A stretch of 64,000 nucleotides of DNA from Paralvinella palmiformis (Eukaryota; Annelida; Polychaeta; Terebellida; Alvinellidae), in assembly GCA_025642065.1 (NCBI GenBank), contig JAODUP010000313.1, positions 438,001 through 502,000 of the forward strand, read 5' to 3'. A program made the translations under genes and the position numbers. The notes below the pieces were generated by a model that was not told the DNA's origin, did no database searches, and saw only the letters and a list, made by a program, of their open reading frames with translations. Shown in pieces: positions 38,533-43,862 of the stretch; position 1 is the stretch's first letter; the number at the start of each line of letters is the position of its first letter.

Positions 38533-40801
38533 CTCCATTAGTGTTTTTACCAACCCTTATCCATTAATATTCTCACAGTCCAACTCCATTAGTGTTCTAG
38601 TAATCCTTCTCCATTAGTGTTCTAGCCCGCCATTACTGTTTTAAGAGCCCTGTTGTATTGTTATAACAGGCCCCCTTAGTGTTTTGACAGACCTTCATTA
38701 GTGTTCTAACAACCCTCCATTAGTGTTTTGACAACTTTATAGTAAAGTGCTCTTAGCTTGGGTTTAAATACTCACATAAAGTTATGATCAGATAACTTTA
38801 GTTAGTACAAAGTTTATCTAATATTTTTCACTATCCTGGTTATATAAACCTCTTGCGTCCATTTATATTTACCACAAGAATGGTTACAACCAAATAATCA
38901 GGTCAATTAACAGACCATAATAATAAAATATGATTTGAAGATCATGATCAGTAGACCATTGCAAAAGAAAGTAGAAGAACTGTTAAGGATTAAACAATAG
39001 GTTTCCTGGTAAGATCTTTGAAGGTAGAAATCGTTTTGGAGTGGTTATCCAGTATTTTCAACCTTATCTAGGAAACCTAGAATGTTTTATATTTTAGAAC
39101 AACTTCAGTTGTATAATATATTGTTTTATTATAAGTCACCCATCATTACACTGAAAACAAACACATACAGTAATAAAATGGGGATGAACAAGTTGTATAC
39201 AGAGTTTGGTATCAGTATCTGGCTGATAAATTGAGGGAGGGATTATGAAACTATTATAATATTGGTTCCAGTTCTCACAATTTGTCCTTTTCTTCGTGTC
39301 TCCCTGGCTGTTAAACATCAGTCATCATCATCATTTTCATGTCTCCCAAGACATTACCTGTGTGTGTGTGTGTGTGTGTGTGCATTTATGTGTGTGCAGA
39401 ACCATATACTTAGATGTTATGTTATGTTCAGAATTGGCAGAGCCTTGATTCATGCTGGAAAAAATCCTGAACCAATTGGCTATAAAGTTATCAATCCAGG
39501 AATTGCCAATCTGATAGCTACAAAAAGAACAGATTTAGCTAACAGGTAAGTGAGATGACATATATGTCTGTATTCATGGCAGTATTCATAAAAAAAACAA
39601 TTTTATGTACTGATGCTTTAACCACATTACCATTGATGATAAAACTGTAATAATAAATGAGTTAATGTAATTTCTATTGCTTTCTTTAGAAGTTAGGCAA
39701 TGTTTCTGGTTTCAGATGATATATATTGATAATATGATCCTTCAACTGGATTGTGGGGTTCAAAGGAAAGATTCTAATTTATTTCAGTTCTGTTCATGAA
39801 GGTTTTATAGCTTATAATATATTTTAATAATAATATTGTCAAAAAAGTAATTAAAATCTAATGGAAATCAGCAGTTAAATAATAACTATATTATCACAAC
39901 ATCTGTCACGAGATTAAAAGTGATCTCCTCTTGCACTAAGCAATACATATTATTCATCCCTAAAATGATCAGTGTGTGCAATCATTCATTATAAACTATA
40001 CAATGAAGTATATATAAAGTGTATACAGGGTTGCCCTGTGTCCTAGAAAATATATGAATTTTCCAGGTATTGCAAATCTGGAAATGTTCTGGAAAAATAT
40101 TCCCTGTGAAAAAATCCACTTAAAATAGAAAAAAATAACCTGTGTATAAATTATCACATTATGCATGTAGAAGAAAAGTTGATTATAACAGAAAAATGAT
40201 ACTGGTACATAGTCTTAATATCTAATGTCAGTTAAAATTTAAATAAAAGTGGGTGGGTCAGACACTTAGAAATGGTGAGGAGACAGCTGTACCATAAAAA
40301 TTTCAATAATTGATCATACGTTGAATAAATGTGATATGCTGTTTCATACATATATTGATTACCTTAGATCTGGTATTATTTGTCCTGGAAATAGTAATTT
40401 TGTCCTGGAAATGTCTTGTATAATAATATTTCCTTGGCTGTGGGAACCATGTTATAGGTGTATCACTGTATGTGGGTTATAAAACAGAGATTCCCATTTG
40501 AATTTATAAGTAATTTTCTCTAAGCTGAAACTAGAACTAAATTCACACTCTAGAGAAATCTATAACATACTAACAAATTACTACTTGACTTGTAATACAC
40601 CATATGTTATCATTGGTGTTAATTTTTATAAAGCTAACTAATTAGTTATATTGTGTGTATATTTACAGATTACTCTCTCAGATTGAAGTGTACAGAAATG
40701 TCTGGCTTCATCGCAGTCTGCCACAAGGTTTAAATGAATCTCTACAGACCTTCTCATCACTTCTGAGTCAGCTTATACCAGAAGGAACATCAAATAAATA
40801 A
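7530..40801 (+). CDS. Ankyrin-repeat / GH20-like fusion protein, 23 coding exons, 918 aa
   Basis: Exons: 7530-7617, 12766-12866, 15314-15468, 17907-18037, 19787-19922, 23135-23247, 24016-24128, 26173-26368, 27031-27218, 27569-27670, 28000-28071, 28309-28359, 29085-29155, 29299-29445, 31301-31502, 31703-31749, 34767-34808, 37178-37364, 37502-37637, 37841-37947, 38048-38172, 39432-39545, 40669-40801. All have AG/GT borders and compatible phases (2757 nt with stop). Residues ~50-240 form about five ankyrin repeats (T-P-L-H-W-A-A at 140-146, A-T-P-L-H-D-A at 172-178). Residues 280-305 are a Ser/Thr-rich linker. Residues ~306-918 follow GH20 order: an N-terminal alpha/beta region ending D-I-A-G-L-H-Y-G (414-421), the barrel start R-G-V-L-L-D-M-S (451-458), P-G-T-A-A-W-N (645-651), H-W-S-G-I-G-H (683-689), and a C-terminal W-L-H-R...G-L-N-E-S (887-899). 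The catalytic Asp-Glu is replaced by P-R-L (561-563). No signal peptide is seen, so it is probably cytosolic. Binding or scaffolding is inference. Confidence 0.88.
8302..8725 (+). mobile_element. hAT element fragment, same family as 3405-5169
   Basis: TTCAAGCTTTGG, then CCACACTAAGATA, then the downstream untranslated part (TTAATTGTACATGTGTGAAAGAT, ACTGAATTGGAAAAAAT) align base by base with 4642-5085. The right end CATAAAGTCAATTCC is a decayed version of the right TIR. CAGGGTTGGC at 8141 may be the matching left end, which would make this an internally deleted copy, but 8151-8301 does not align with the first copy. Confidence 0.8.
9391..10165 (-). pseudogene. hAT-like transposase remnant (ZNF862-type dimerisation region)
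   Basis: The minus strand encodes D-F-R-A-L-K-R-I-K-M-D-W-R-S-H-L-T-M-D-M and I-E-G-P-S-L (about 9605-9500). These resemble the hAT C-terminal dimerisation region of ZNF862/ZMYM-type proteins (F-S-A-L-K-R-I-K-T...L-x-I-x-I-E-G-P). An upstream open piece (10165-9917) contains D-I-A-D-S-M-K-E. Frames are broken between them and no zinc finger is visible. This is a different hAT lineage from the one at 3405-5169. Confidence 0.65.
11480..11702 (+). mobile_element. 5'-truncated LINE 3' tail, same family as 894-2584
   Basis: TTGTACAGCGCCTTTGAATG, GGCTCCTGCTAGTAAGGGCG and CTTTATTAAATATACATTAT match 2521-2580 almost exactly, and the preceding ~120 bases match loosely. It ends in (ATT)n. Confidence 0.9.
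12766..12866 (+). CDS. Ankyrin-GH20 gene, exon 2
   Basis: Begins after TTAAAG and ends in phase 0 before GTATTT. It encodes an acidic segment and then G-T-L-L-H-M-A-A-K, the first half of ankyrin repeat 1, which exon 3 completes with S-G-Q-V-D-I-T. Confidence 0.88.
12867..15313. other. Intron 2 of the ankyrin-GH20 gene
   Basis: AT-rich intron. Its only notable content is the open exon-like block at 13938-14283, listed separately, and short TA/GT runs near 15247-15281. Confidence 0.55.
13938..14283 (+). other. Unassigned open frame with exon-like borders
   Basis: About 340 bases are open in one frame, from after a TGA at 13935-13937 to a TGA at 14281-14283. A CATTCACAG acceptor-like site lies at 13957-13965 and GAG-AG/GTATAT resembles a donor near 14266. 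The translation includes E-A-Q-L-D-I-P-L-P-G-T and V-A-F-V-S-F-T-L-D-L. I do not recognise it. It cannot be a cassette exon of the ankyrin gene as drawn, because a phase 0 join from exon 2 meets TAG at once. Confidence 0.35.
15314..15468 (+). CDS. Ankyrin-GH20 gene, exon 3
   Basis: Begins after TATACAG and ends in phase 2 before GTACGT. It encodes L-L-A-A-G-A-D and G-Q-T-P-L-D-V-A, ankyrin repeat signatures, then the start of the next helical unit. A short (TA)n(TG)n tract lies 30 to 70 bases upstream of the acceptor. Confidence 0.9.
15469..17906. other. Intron 3 of the ankyrin-GH20 gene
   Basis: Contains two (TA)n tracts (16946-16977 and about 17260-17290) and the SINE B fragment at 17546-17715. 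The rest is AT-rich and shows nothing else that I recognise. Confidence 0.6.
17546..17715 (+). repeat. SINE family B fragment
   Basis: TTTTTCATCCAACAAGGCAA, CTGGTAAGGTTTTCTC, AAATTCTAAATTTATTTAGA and GGGTCTCCCTCATTTGAGGT align with the fuller copy at 58635-58925. The tRNA-like head is missing, so this copy is 5'-truncated. Confidence 0.85.
17907..18037 (+). CDS. Ankyrin-GH20 gene, exon 4
   Basis: Begins after TTTTCCAG and ends in phase 1 before GTGAGT. It encodes L-I-A-A-G-V-D-V-N and N-T-P-L-H-W-A-A, a canonical ankyrin repeat. Confidence 0.92.
18236..18293. repeat. (CA)n microsatellite in intron 4
   Basis: An uninterrupted CA repeat of about 29 units. Confidence 0.98.
18450..18515 (+). 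repeat. Decayed LINE 3' tail
   Basis: TTGTGCAGTTCCATGAATGG, then TTTTGCTACTAACAGAGCTC and TATTAAATTATTATTATT, is a diverged version of the tail at 2521-2584. Confidence 0.7.
18887..18931. repeat. (TA)n microsatellite in intron 4
   Basis: An uninterrupted TA repeat of about 22 units. Confidence 0.98.
19145..19655 (+). mobile_element. LINE fragment, N-terminal part of the reverse transcriptase
   Basis: Located in intron 4. The translation runs W-S-I-L-K-E-A-L-G-K-I-N-D, then N-K-S-I-T-D-K-V-Q-I-A-E-G-F-N-N, S-F-F-L-G-P-V, S-G-H-N-N-I-S-N-K-L-L-K-E and I-T-H-V-I-N-Q-S-L. These are the pre-palm blocks of LINE reverse transcriptases. It stops before the catalytic palm and has at least one frame change near 19280-19360. 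It may be the same family as the piece at 33361-34480, which begins where this one would be expected to continue much later. Confidence 0.85.
19787..19922 (+). CDS. Ankyrin-GH20 gene, exon 5
   Basis: Begins after CCTTGCAG and ends in phase 2 before GTCAGT. It encodes R-G-A-K-V-N, G-A-T-P-L-H-D-A and L-L-L-C-G-A-D, the most canonical ankyrin repeat of the set. Confidence 0.92.
19923..23134. other. Intron 5 of the ankyrin-GH20 gene
   Basis: A 3.2-kb intron holding the antisense LINE fragment at 20140-20850. The remaining sequence has several short open frames but no recognisable domain. TGTAAAACAAGTATTCAAAA near 23006 recurs near 24913, which suggests a further dispersed repeat. Confidence 0.55.
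20140..20850 (-). mobile_element. LINE reverse-transcriptase fragment, antisense, with a (TA)n insertion
   Basis: The minus strand encodes S-D-D-H-N-Y-Q-L-I-D-E-S then the palm block L-L-E-L-S-M-A-L-Y-T-V-G-Y-R-I-L-F-D-R-L (a decayed D-L-S-A-A-F-D-T-V-D-H-x-I-L), followed by N-Y-A-E-D-T-Q-L-Y-V. The catalytic YADD reads YAED. A (TA)n tract at about 20323-20356 interrupts the strand where G-P-L-L-F would lie. It is dead. Confidence 0.85.
23135..23247 (+). CDS. Ankyrin-GH20 gene, exon 6
   Basis: Begins after CTTTTAG and ends in phase 1 before GTTTGT. It encodes the last, degenerate ankyrin unit (G-I-T-A-Y-A-L-S-E-N then D-I-L-Q-L-M) and the start of the linker. Confidence 0.85.
23463..23517. 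repeat. (CA)n microsatellite in intron 6
   Basis: A nearly perfect CA repeat of about 27 units with one T interruption near the left end. Confidence 0.98.
23735..23910 (+). repeat. SINE family C tail, imperfect tandem copies
   Basis: Two to three units carry TTTAATCTACTATGTTTACA and AGTGGCCATAAAACAGCAAC. This is the 3' part of the full-length SINE C copy at 52948-53125, read on its minus strand. The head is absent. Confidence 0.75.
24016..24128 (+). CDS. Ankyrin-GH20 gene, exon 7
   Basis: Begins after TTGTTTAG and ends in phase 0 before GTAAGT. It encodes a polar linker rich in Asn, Glu, Pro and Ser with no recognised fold. Confidence 0.82.
24129..26172. other. Intron 7 of the ankyrin-GH20 gene
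   Basis: Holds the pogo-like transposase end at 25395-25600. The rest (24129-25394 and 25601-26172) has short open frames on both strands that I do not recognise. Confidence 0.55.
25395..25600 (+). pseudogene. Pogo/Tigger-like transposase, C-terminal remnant
   Basis: Reads L-L-K-C-G-I-S-N-K-M-E-E-M-E-D-D-A, then, after a stop, D-N-D-G-Y-G-D-Y-Y-D-D-S. DDE transposases of the pogo/jerky group end with S-F-x-K-C-G-I-S-N-x-x-D-G-x-E-D-D followed by an acidic tail. Only the end of the protein is present. Confidence 0.65.
26173..26368 (+). CDS. Ankyrin-GH20 gene, exon 8
   Basis: Begins after CTTACAG and ends in phase 1 before GTAGGT. It encodes a Ser-rich linker, then H-L-L-W-P-Q-P-A, where the GH20 N-terminal region starts. 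GH20 proteins commonly open with a W/I-P-x-P motif of this kind. Confidence 0.87.
27031..27218 (+). CDS. Ankyrin-GH20 gene, exon 9
   Basis: Begins after TTTGAACAG and ends in phase 0 before GTAAGT. It encodes the GH20 N-terminal alpha/beta region up to S-Y-R-L-T-V (398-403), a typical GH20b strand. Confidence 0.88.
27569..27670 (+). CDS. Ankyrin-GH20 gene, exon 10
   Basis: Begins after ACTTCAG and ends in phase 0 before GTAAGT. It encodes D-I-A-G-L-H-Y-G-I-T-T-L-I-Q-L-L, which matches the GH20 pattern A-G-L-x-Y-G-x-x-T-L-x-Q-L. A 70-base GT/TA microsatellite begins 22 bases into the following intron. Confidence 0.9.
27693..27763. repeat. (GT)n(TA)n(GT)n compound microsatellite
   Basis: Three adjoining runs: GT, then TA, then GT. 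They begin 22 bases after the end of coding exon 10, inside intron 10. Confidence 0.97.
28000..28071 (+). CDS. Ankyrin-GH20 gene, exon 11
   Basis: Begins after CCTAACAG and ends in phase 0 before GTAAGT. It encodes barrel strand 1: H-C-R-G-V-L-L-D-M-S-K-G-R. The R-G pair (451-452) corresponds to the substrate-contacting arginine of GH20 enzymes, so that residue is kept. Confidence 0.92.
28142..28174. repeat. (TA)n microsatellite in intron 11
   Basis: About 16 TA units, followed by a short CA run at about 28195-28208. Confidence 0.95.
28309..28359 (+). CDS. Ankyrin-GH20 gene, exon 12
   Basis: A 17-codon phase 0 exon, after TCTCTAAG and before GTAAGA. It encodes H-L-I-Q-N-L-A-F-L-K-I-N-Q, the first barrel helix (GH20 consensus: I-D-x-M-A-x-x-K-L-N). 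Confidence 0.88.
29085..29155 (+). CDS. Ankyrin-GH20 gene, exon 13
   Basis: Begins after TTTCCAG and ends in phase 2 before GTTAGT. It encodes L-Q-L-Y-M-R-F, barrel strand 2, then the loop up to F-S-Y-T-R. Confidence 0.88.
29299..29445 (+). CDS. Ankyrin-GH20 gene, exon 14
   Basis: Begins after TGTTTTAG and ends in phase 2 before GTTAGT. It encodes L-E-R-Y-A-K-S-F-G-V-S-L-V-P-V-I-D (511-527), the GH20 strand 3 region (consensus: x-Y-A-x-x-x-G-I-x-L-V-P). Confidence 0.9.
30880..30965 (+). repeat. LINE or SINE 3' tail
   Basis: AAGCACCTTGGAGCAG and AGGGCACTATATAAAT, then a TTATT run, form a tail of the kind found on many animal CR1/L2-like elements. Related tails lie at 4873-4980 (antisense), 44215-44300 and 46970-47045. 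Confidence 0.65.
31135..31282 (+). repeat. 59-bp tandem repeat derived from a SINE tail
   Basis: About 2.5 copies of a unit carrying GTATCATATGATGGTGTCCT, ATTGTTATTAT and GGTCATAAAACAGCAACATG. The last block is the SINE C tail, so the tail appears to have been duplicated in tandem. Confidence 0.85.
31301..31502 (+). CDS. Ankyrin-GH20 gene, exon 15 (catalytic-site region, residues replaced)
   Basis: Begins after TTGTACAG and ends in phase 0 before GTTAGT. It opens R-I-L-A-I-G-P-R-L-S-S-F (555-566). GH20 enzymes have hydrophobic-x-I-G-x-D-E here, and neither the Asp nor the Glu is present. The remainder covers barrel strands 5 and 6 (V-Q-L-C-A-Y at about 594-599). Confidence 0.9.
31703..31749 (+). 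CDS. Ankyrin-GH20 gene, exon 16
   Basis: A 47-base exon, after CTGTTTCAG and before GTATGT, ending in phase 2. It encodes A-N-Y-D-F-A-S-H-C-Q-K-Y. A (CA)n tract starts about 110 bases downstream. Confidence 0.85.
31861..31954. repeat. (CA)n microsatellite in intron 16
   Basis: An uninterrupted CA repeat of about 47 units, one of the longest in the window. Confidence 0.98.
32424..33005. mobile_element. MITE-like element with CAGGGTTGAAAGTTAA terminal inverted repeats
   Basis: CAGGGTTGAAAGTTAA at 32424-32439 is exactly complementary to TTAACTTTCAACCCTG at 32990-33005. The 582-bp interior has no transposase. The CAGGG start is typical of hAT non-autonomous elements. The flanks do not form a clear 8-bp duplication, so the exact boundaries or age are uncertain. 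Confidence 0.7.
33361..34480 (+). mobile_element. LINE fragment, C-terminal part of ORF2, in intron 16
   Basis: Translation in order: N-Y-M-V-F-I-P, I-K-F-L-G-I-Y-L-D-K-N-L-T-W (about 33520-33545), a frame break near 33636, L-I-E-S-H-L-N-Y-G-I-Q-I-W-G, I-I-R-Y-I, H-T-D-P-L-F-K, and N-I-W-N-K-L-P. It ends with a cysteine-containing tail (C-T-N-N-K-C-P-D-C) and a stop at about 34138-34140. An A/T-rich 3' untranslated part follows to about 34480. The catalytic palm is missing. Confidence 0.88.
34767..34808 (+). CDS. Ankyrin-GH20 gene, exon 17
   Basis: A 42-base exon, after ATTTTCAG and before GTATGT. It encodes V-P-F-C-L-V-P-G-T-A-A-W-N, strongly reminiscent of the GH20 strand 7 motif P-G-T-x-x-W-N. 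Confidence 0.92.
   Translation, partial: GTILFSTWHCCME
34809..37177. other. Intron 17 of the ankyrin-GH20 gene
   Basis: Holds (TA)n tracts at about 34957-34993 and 35791-35819 and a C-tract near 36954-36966. Otherwise it is AT-rich sequence with no recognised domain. Confidence 0.6.
37178..37364 (+). CDS. Ankyrin-GH20 gene, exon 18
   Basis: Begins after GATTTCAG. It encodes the last barrel strand: G-A-V-G-V-T-V-S-H-W-S-G-I-G-H-V-T-H, matching GH20 G-x-x-V-T-D-W-G-D-x-G-H-W but with the usual Asp residues replaced by His and Ser. The chosen donor CTG/GTGCTT is weaker than the others. It was picked because it keeps phase 0 into exon 19. Confidence 0.88.
37502..37637 (+). CDS. Ankyrin-GH20 gene, exon 19
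   Basis: Begins after ATTATAG and ends in phase 1 before GTATAG. It encodes the start of the C-terminal helical extension (D-F-I-H-A-N-L-P, then L-E-L-G-R-A-E). Confidence 0.85.
37841..37947 (+). CDS. Ankyrin-GH20 gene, exon 20
   Basis: Begins after TTTATAG and ends in phase 0 before GTTCGT. It encodes T-T-L-F-Q-L-L-S-H-P and L-T-P-E-I-F-Q in the C-terminal extension. Confidence 0.85.
38048..38172 (+). CDS. Ankyrin-GH20 gene, exon 21
   Basis: Begins after GTTTTTAG and ends in phase 2 before GTAAGT. It encodes a predicted helix, S-E-L-E-K-S-K-M, and L-E-L-K-M-T-V-D-F-M-L. This corresponds to the helical tail of bacterial-type GH20 proteins. Confidence 0.86.
38173..39431. other. Intron 21 of the ankyrin-GH20 gene
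   Basis: Holds a (TA)n run (38501-38528), the CATTAGTGTT repeat (38531-38735) and a (GT)n run at 39359-39382. No other coding signal is seen. Confidence 0.6.
38531..38735. repeat. Degenerate tandem repeat, unit about 21-22 bp
   Basis: Repeated CCATTAGTGTTCTAACAACCC-like units, about nine, with many substitutions. Confidence 0.75.
39432..39545 (+). CDS. Ankyrin-GH20 gene, exon 22
   Basis: Begins after TATGTTCAG and ends in phase 2 before GTAAGT. It encodes I-G-R-A-L-I-H-A-G-K-N and L-I-A-T-K-R-T-D-L. A (GT)n run lies 50 to 75 bases upstream of the acceptor. Confidence 0.88.
39546..40668. other. Intron 22 of the ankyrin-GH20 gene
   Basis: Contains the hAT-like MITE at 40028-40458. The rest is AT-rich and unremarkable. 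Confidence 0.6.
40028..40458. mobile_element. hAT-like MITE, degenerate TIRs
   Basis: The left end CAGGGTTGCCCTGTGTCCTA and the reverse complement of the right end, near TGGTTCCCACAGCCAAGGAA, are imperfect inverted repeats. TCTGGAAATGTTCTGG on the left is echoed by TCCTGGAAATAG and TCCTGGAAATGTC on the right. The CAGGGTTCCCACAGTCCTTG-type ends recall common hAT repeats of animals. No transposase is present. Confidence 0.5.
40669..40801 (+). CDS. Ankyrin-GH20 gene, exon 23 (terminal)
   Basis: Begins after ATTTACAG and ends at TAA 40799-40801. It encodes E-V-Y-R-N-V-W-L-H-R and G-L-N-E-S, matching the tail signature W-L-x-R-N-R-P-G-G-L-x-x-S of bacterial-type GH20 proteins. AATAAA overlaps the stop codon. 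A (CA)n run starts 20 bases into the 3' untranslated region. Confidence 0.92.
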
Positions 40802-40816
40802 ATTTAGGACATACAC

Positions 40817-40820
<4 letters not shown>

Positions 40821-40879
<59 letters not shown>
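40821..40879. repeat. (CA)n microsatellite in the 3' UTR of the ankyrin-GH20 gene
   Basis: About 29 CA units beginning 20 bases after the stop codon, so most transcripts would carry it unless the transcript ends immediately. Confidence 0.97.
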
Positions 40880-40881
<2 letters not shown>

Positions 40882-42035
40882 TTTCTCTTTGTAAAGAAGA
40901 AATAATATAATTTTTTTATTACAATATGTTCTCCATTATGGAGTTGCTTATCATTGAATGTGGCCAAATTTATTATTATAATGTTGGTTTCTGTTAACTA
41001 AGTTAACAGACTTCTTATCTTCTTATATTGATATCTCACTTATCTCCTACTGATATCTCACTCTACACAATACCTTTTCGCCCATTTACACTGCTATATC
41101 ACTATAATATAAGAACATTATAATTTCTATTTTATATCTAACCCTTAATGTCTGTATACGCTACCATCCCTAGACCACTAGCTTCATACGCTAAAATGTC
41201 CATATTAGGGTCACTTTTAATGTCAGAGTTTTGTCAATTTGTTAAGTATGTAGATATACATATGTATATTTGTTTATTAATTTATAAATAAGCCAATGGT
41301 ATTTATTAACTGCTGGACTTGTTTCTTCCTTTTTTTTGGTTAGAAATCATGTTATACATACAATTTTAGTGTTGTTTAGTTTATTACCACATAAATATTA
41401 TTGAGCAAATATATTTTTGAGATGCCCTAAAACAGTTTTCTTAATTATCTCTGATCAATTAATATATATGAATATTGTAGTGTGATGGCTTTTCTACACT
41501 GCTCTAACACTGTGTCTTTTTAATCATGATATACATTCTGATCAGAAACATTCCTTAGACCAAGTATTTTATATTTTGTGTATAATGGTATAATGTCTTA
41601 ACCAGGTCGTATAGTTGGCGTTATTAATTCACTGAAAGCCAAACAGTGAGGTAACTGTAAACATCATACATATCATAAAAAGTATGAATTATTTCCTGTT
41701 AGTGAGTGATATTTGTTTTAAATTTCTCATGTATGTTGTATGTAGTGTTCTGTTGTTATAGCTTGCAGTAATGAGGCTTACCTGCTGGATAAACTAATAG
41801 TTGCTGTAGAAATTGTAACAAACGAGTCTAGTCATAGGTCAATCAGTTCAATGAATGATATAAGACACTTATGTATATTTGTTACTGTGACTCCAATGAT
41901 ATATTTCATTATAAAAACTTTTATTTCCATTTATTTTGTTCGTTAAGAAAATGTTATTGGTACTTTATGTACTTGTAATTTATAATGGAGAAATCTCTGT
42001 TAACAATGTGTATCTAAATTTTGTTTTAACTATCG
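40880..42035. other. 3' flank of the ankyrin-GH20 gene, no gene seen
   Basis: AT-rich sequence that probably includes the rest of the 3' untranslated region. The poly(A) site cannot be placed with confidence. Confidence 0.5.
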
Positions 42036-42036
42036 T

Positions 42037-42345
42037 ATATACTTTTGCATGTTTCTAGGACCAATAAGCCCCCCTGGAGTCGAACCCGCGTATAAGATGC
42101 ACTAAATTCTGCAGTATTGATTCAAAATTCATCATCATCACTCTTCACTGAACATCTGTTGTATCTGTTCATGTGTCATCATGTCATCATACATGTTGTC
42201 ACCTTCTTTCTCAGAGTCACTGTCAGATTCGTCATACTGTTCATCCCACAATACATCATCTTCCATGACATCTAAATTATTGCTGATAGAGCACTTCTTG
42301 AACGATTTGGTAATGATAGCGGGGTCGATTTAATCTCAAGATGTC
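42037..42345 (-). pseudogene. Pogo/Tigger-like transposase C-terminal remnant, antisense
   Basis: Minus-strand translation: F-K-K-C-S-I-S-N-N-L-D-V-M-E-D-D-V-L, then an acidic Ser/Asp/Glu stretch and M-T-H-E-Q-I-Q-Q-M-F-S, ending D-D-D-E-F. This is the standard end of pogo-like transposases. Beyond it, GTATAAGATGCACTAAATTC and CGTATATACTTTTGCATG look like the terminal part of the element. The catalytic domain is absent. Confidence 0.75.
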
Positions 42346-43675
42346 TAGTTAATTTTTGTGTGTTTTGGTTTCGTCAGCTGTTCTTATTTTTGTTGTTTAA
42401 TACTTCGCACTAGTTTTGTGCCAGAATAAAGTGACGCCATCTGGTGGTAATGACATTTTCTAGAAATTTAGTGAATTGGTACAAAGGTGTTCTCCCACCT
42501 GAGGGATAACTGCTGGTTTTCTAAGATTACCCACTGAATTATATACTTGATTAATGCTAATATCTCAAAATCAGCTTTACTTCGGTATTCCAGCCAGTTA
42601 TTGTCAATATTAGAATAAATGATTATGGCAATTTTAGGAGGCACAGTTTTCTCCATATACCGTAGTTAATATATTGTCATAATGCTGATGATATGAGATG
42701 CAGCCAAACAGATAGAGAAGGCATCATCTCAGAGACAGCATTTATTTCATTATTTATATTCCACATCTGATGTGAGGTTTCTTTTGAGTACTTTGTTTTT
42801 ATATTATGTGGTCAAACTAAATACTTTGGTACATAATACCGTCATAAGTATTTTAATTTTAGGATGTTCTGATGTGATTAGGATGTCAACAAATGTGACA
42901 CGATATGATGTTAGCTATCTTGATATATTTTATTCCAATACCAGCCTGTTTATGGCAAGAGACTGTTCTGTTGATTTACATACAATATCGAATATCAGCA
43001 GTATGATACACTGGATGTATTAATAGAAAGATCTGTTTGGCTTTTGTGATCACAGACTACAAATATGTTTTGCCTTTTGGTGTAAACAATGAAGGAGTAT
43101 TGTATAAATTGATAACTAGACCTTTACCAATATTCAAAGTTATGACAATTTGTCAACTGGATGCACAAATGAAGCTGTTTTGTATGCTTTAAACATGAAG
43201 AAAATTGGAAAATGCTTCTTTTATATGGTTCATGGATATGTTTTGCCTTTTATGAAATATACTAAATGTGCATATAGTGGTAGAATGAGTAATTGTGATT
43301 GTTAACTGGTCTGTATAATTTTGCCATGTGATTTCTGAGTTATTGAAGTCTGACTGGTGTTTGTTAAGTGTGAAACTGATATTATGCATTTAGTGGGGTT
43401 TTTTTTATGGCAAGAAACAGGTTGGTTGTGTTGTATTTACAAAGGGTTCATTATGTATGAAGTAACTGGGGGATCTATCTGTGATTAACTTGTGGTATTC
43501 ATTTTAGGGTTTGATATTAGAGGTAAATAGAGGTTACCTTGGTGAATGGTACATAACTGGGGATCACTTAATTAAACTCTATTCGTGCATGCAGCATTAT
43601 GTTGTGTTTGATTTGTAAGTTTCACATACATACATCTGCTCACTCAGTCGTGAATGTGTAGTGGTGTATGATATG
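42346..43675. other. No recognisable gene
   Basis: Short open frames on both strands, the longest 83 codons at 42772-43023, with no recognised motif. Confidence 0.5.
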
Positions 43676-43682
43676 TAAATAT

Positions 43683-43862
43683 TGTTGGTTTGTGGCCACT
43701 TTTGTGCACATGGTTGGATAAATGGGCCAAGTAACCTCAAAAAGTAATGAGCCAAAGTGAAAGGTGAAGTATTCTTCTGACATACCTAGTCCAGGGTTTG
43801 AGGACAGGTGCTATAGATTTGCGACGAACTGCACTACAAAATTAGCCCATGAAGGCGGTGTG
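43683..43862 (-). repeat. SINE family C, decayed copy
   Basis: GTGCACATGGTTGGATAAAT then GGGCCAAGTAACCTC aligns with the full-length copy at 52948-53125 in the same orientation. The tRNA-like head (43780-43862) is recognisable but mutated. Confidence 0.8.
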
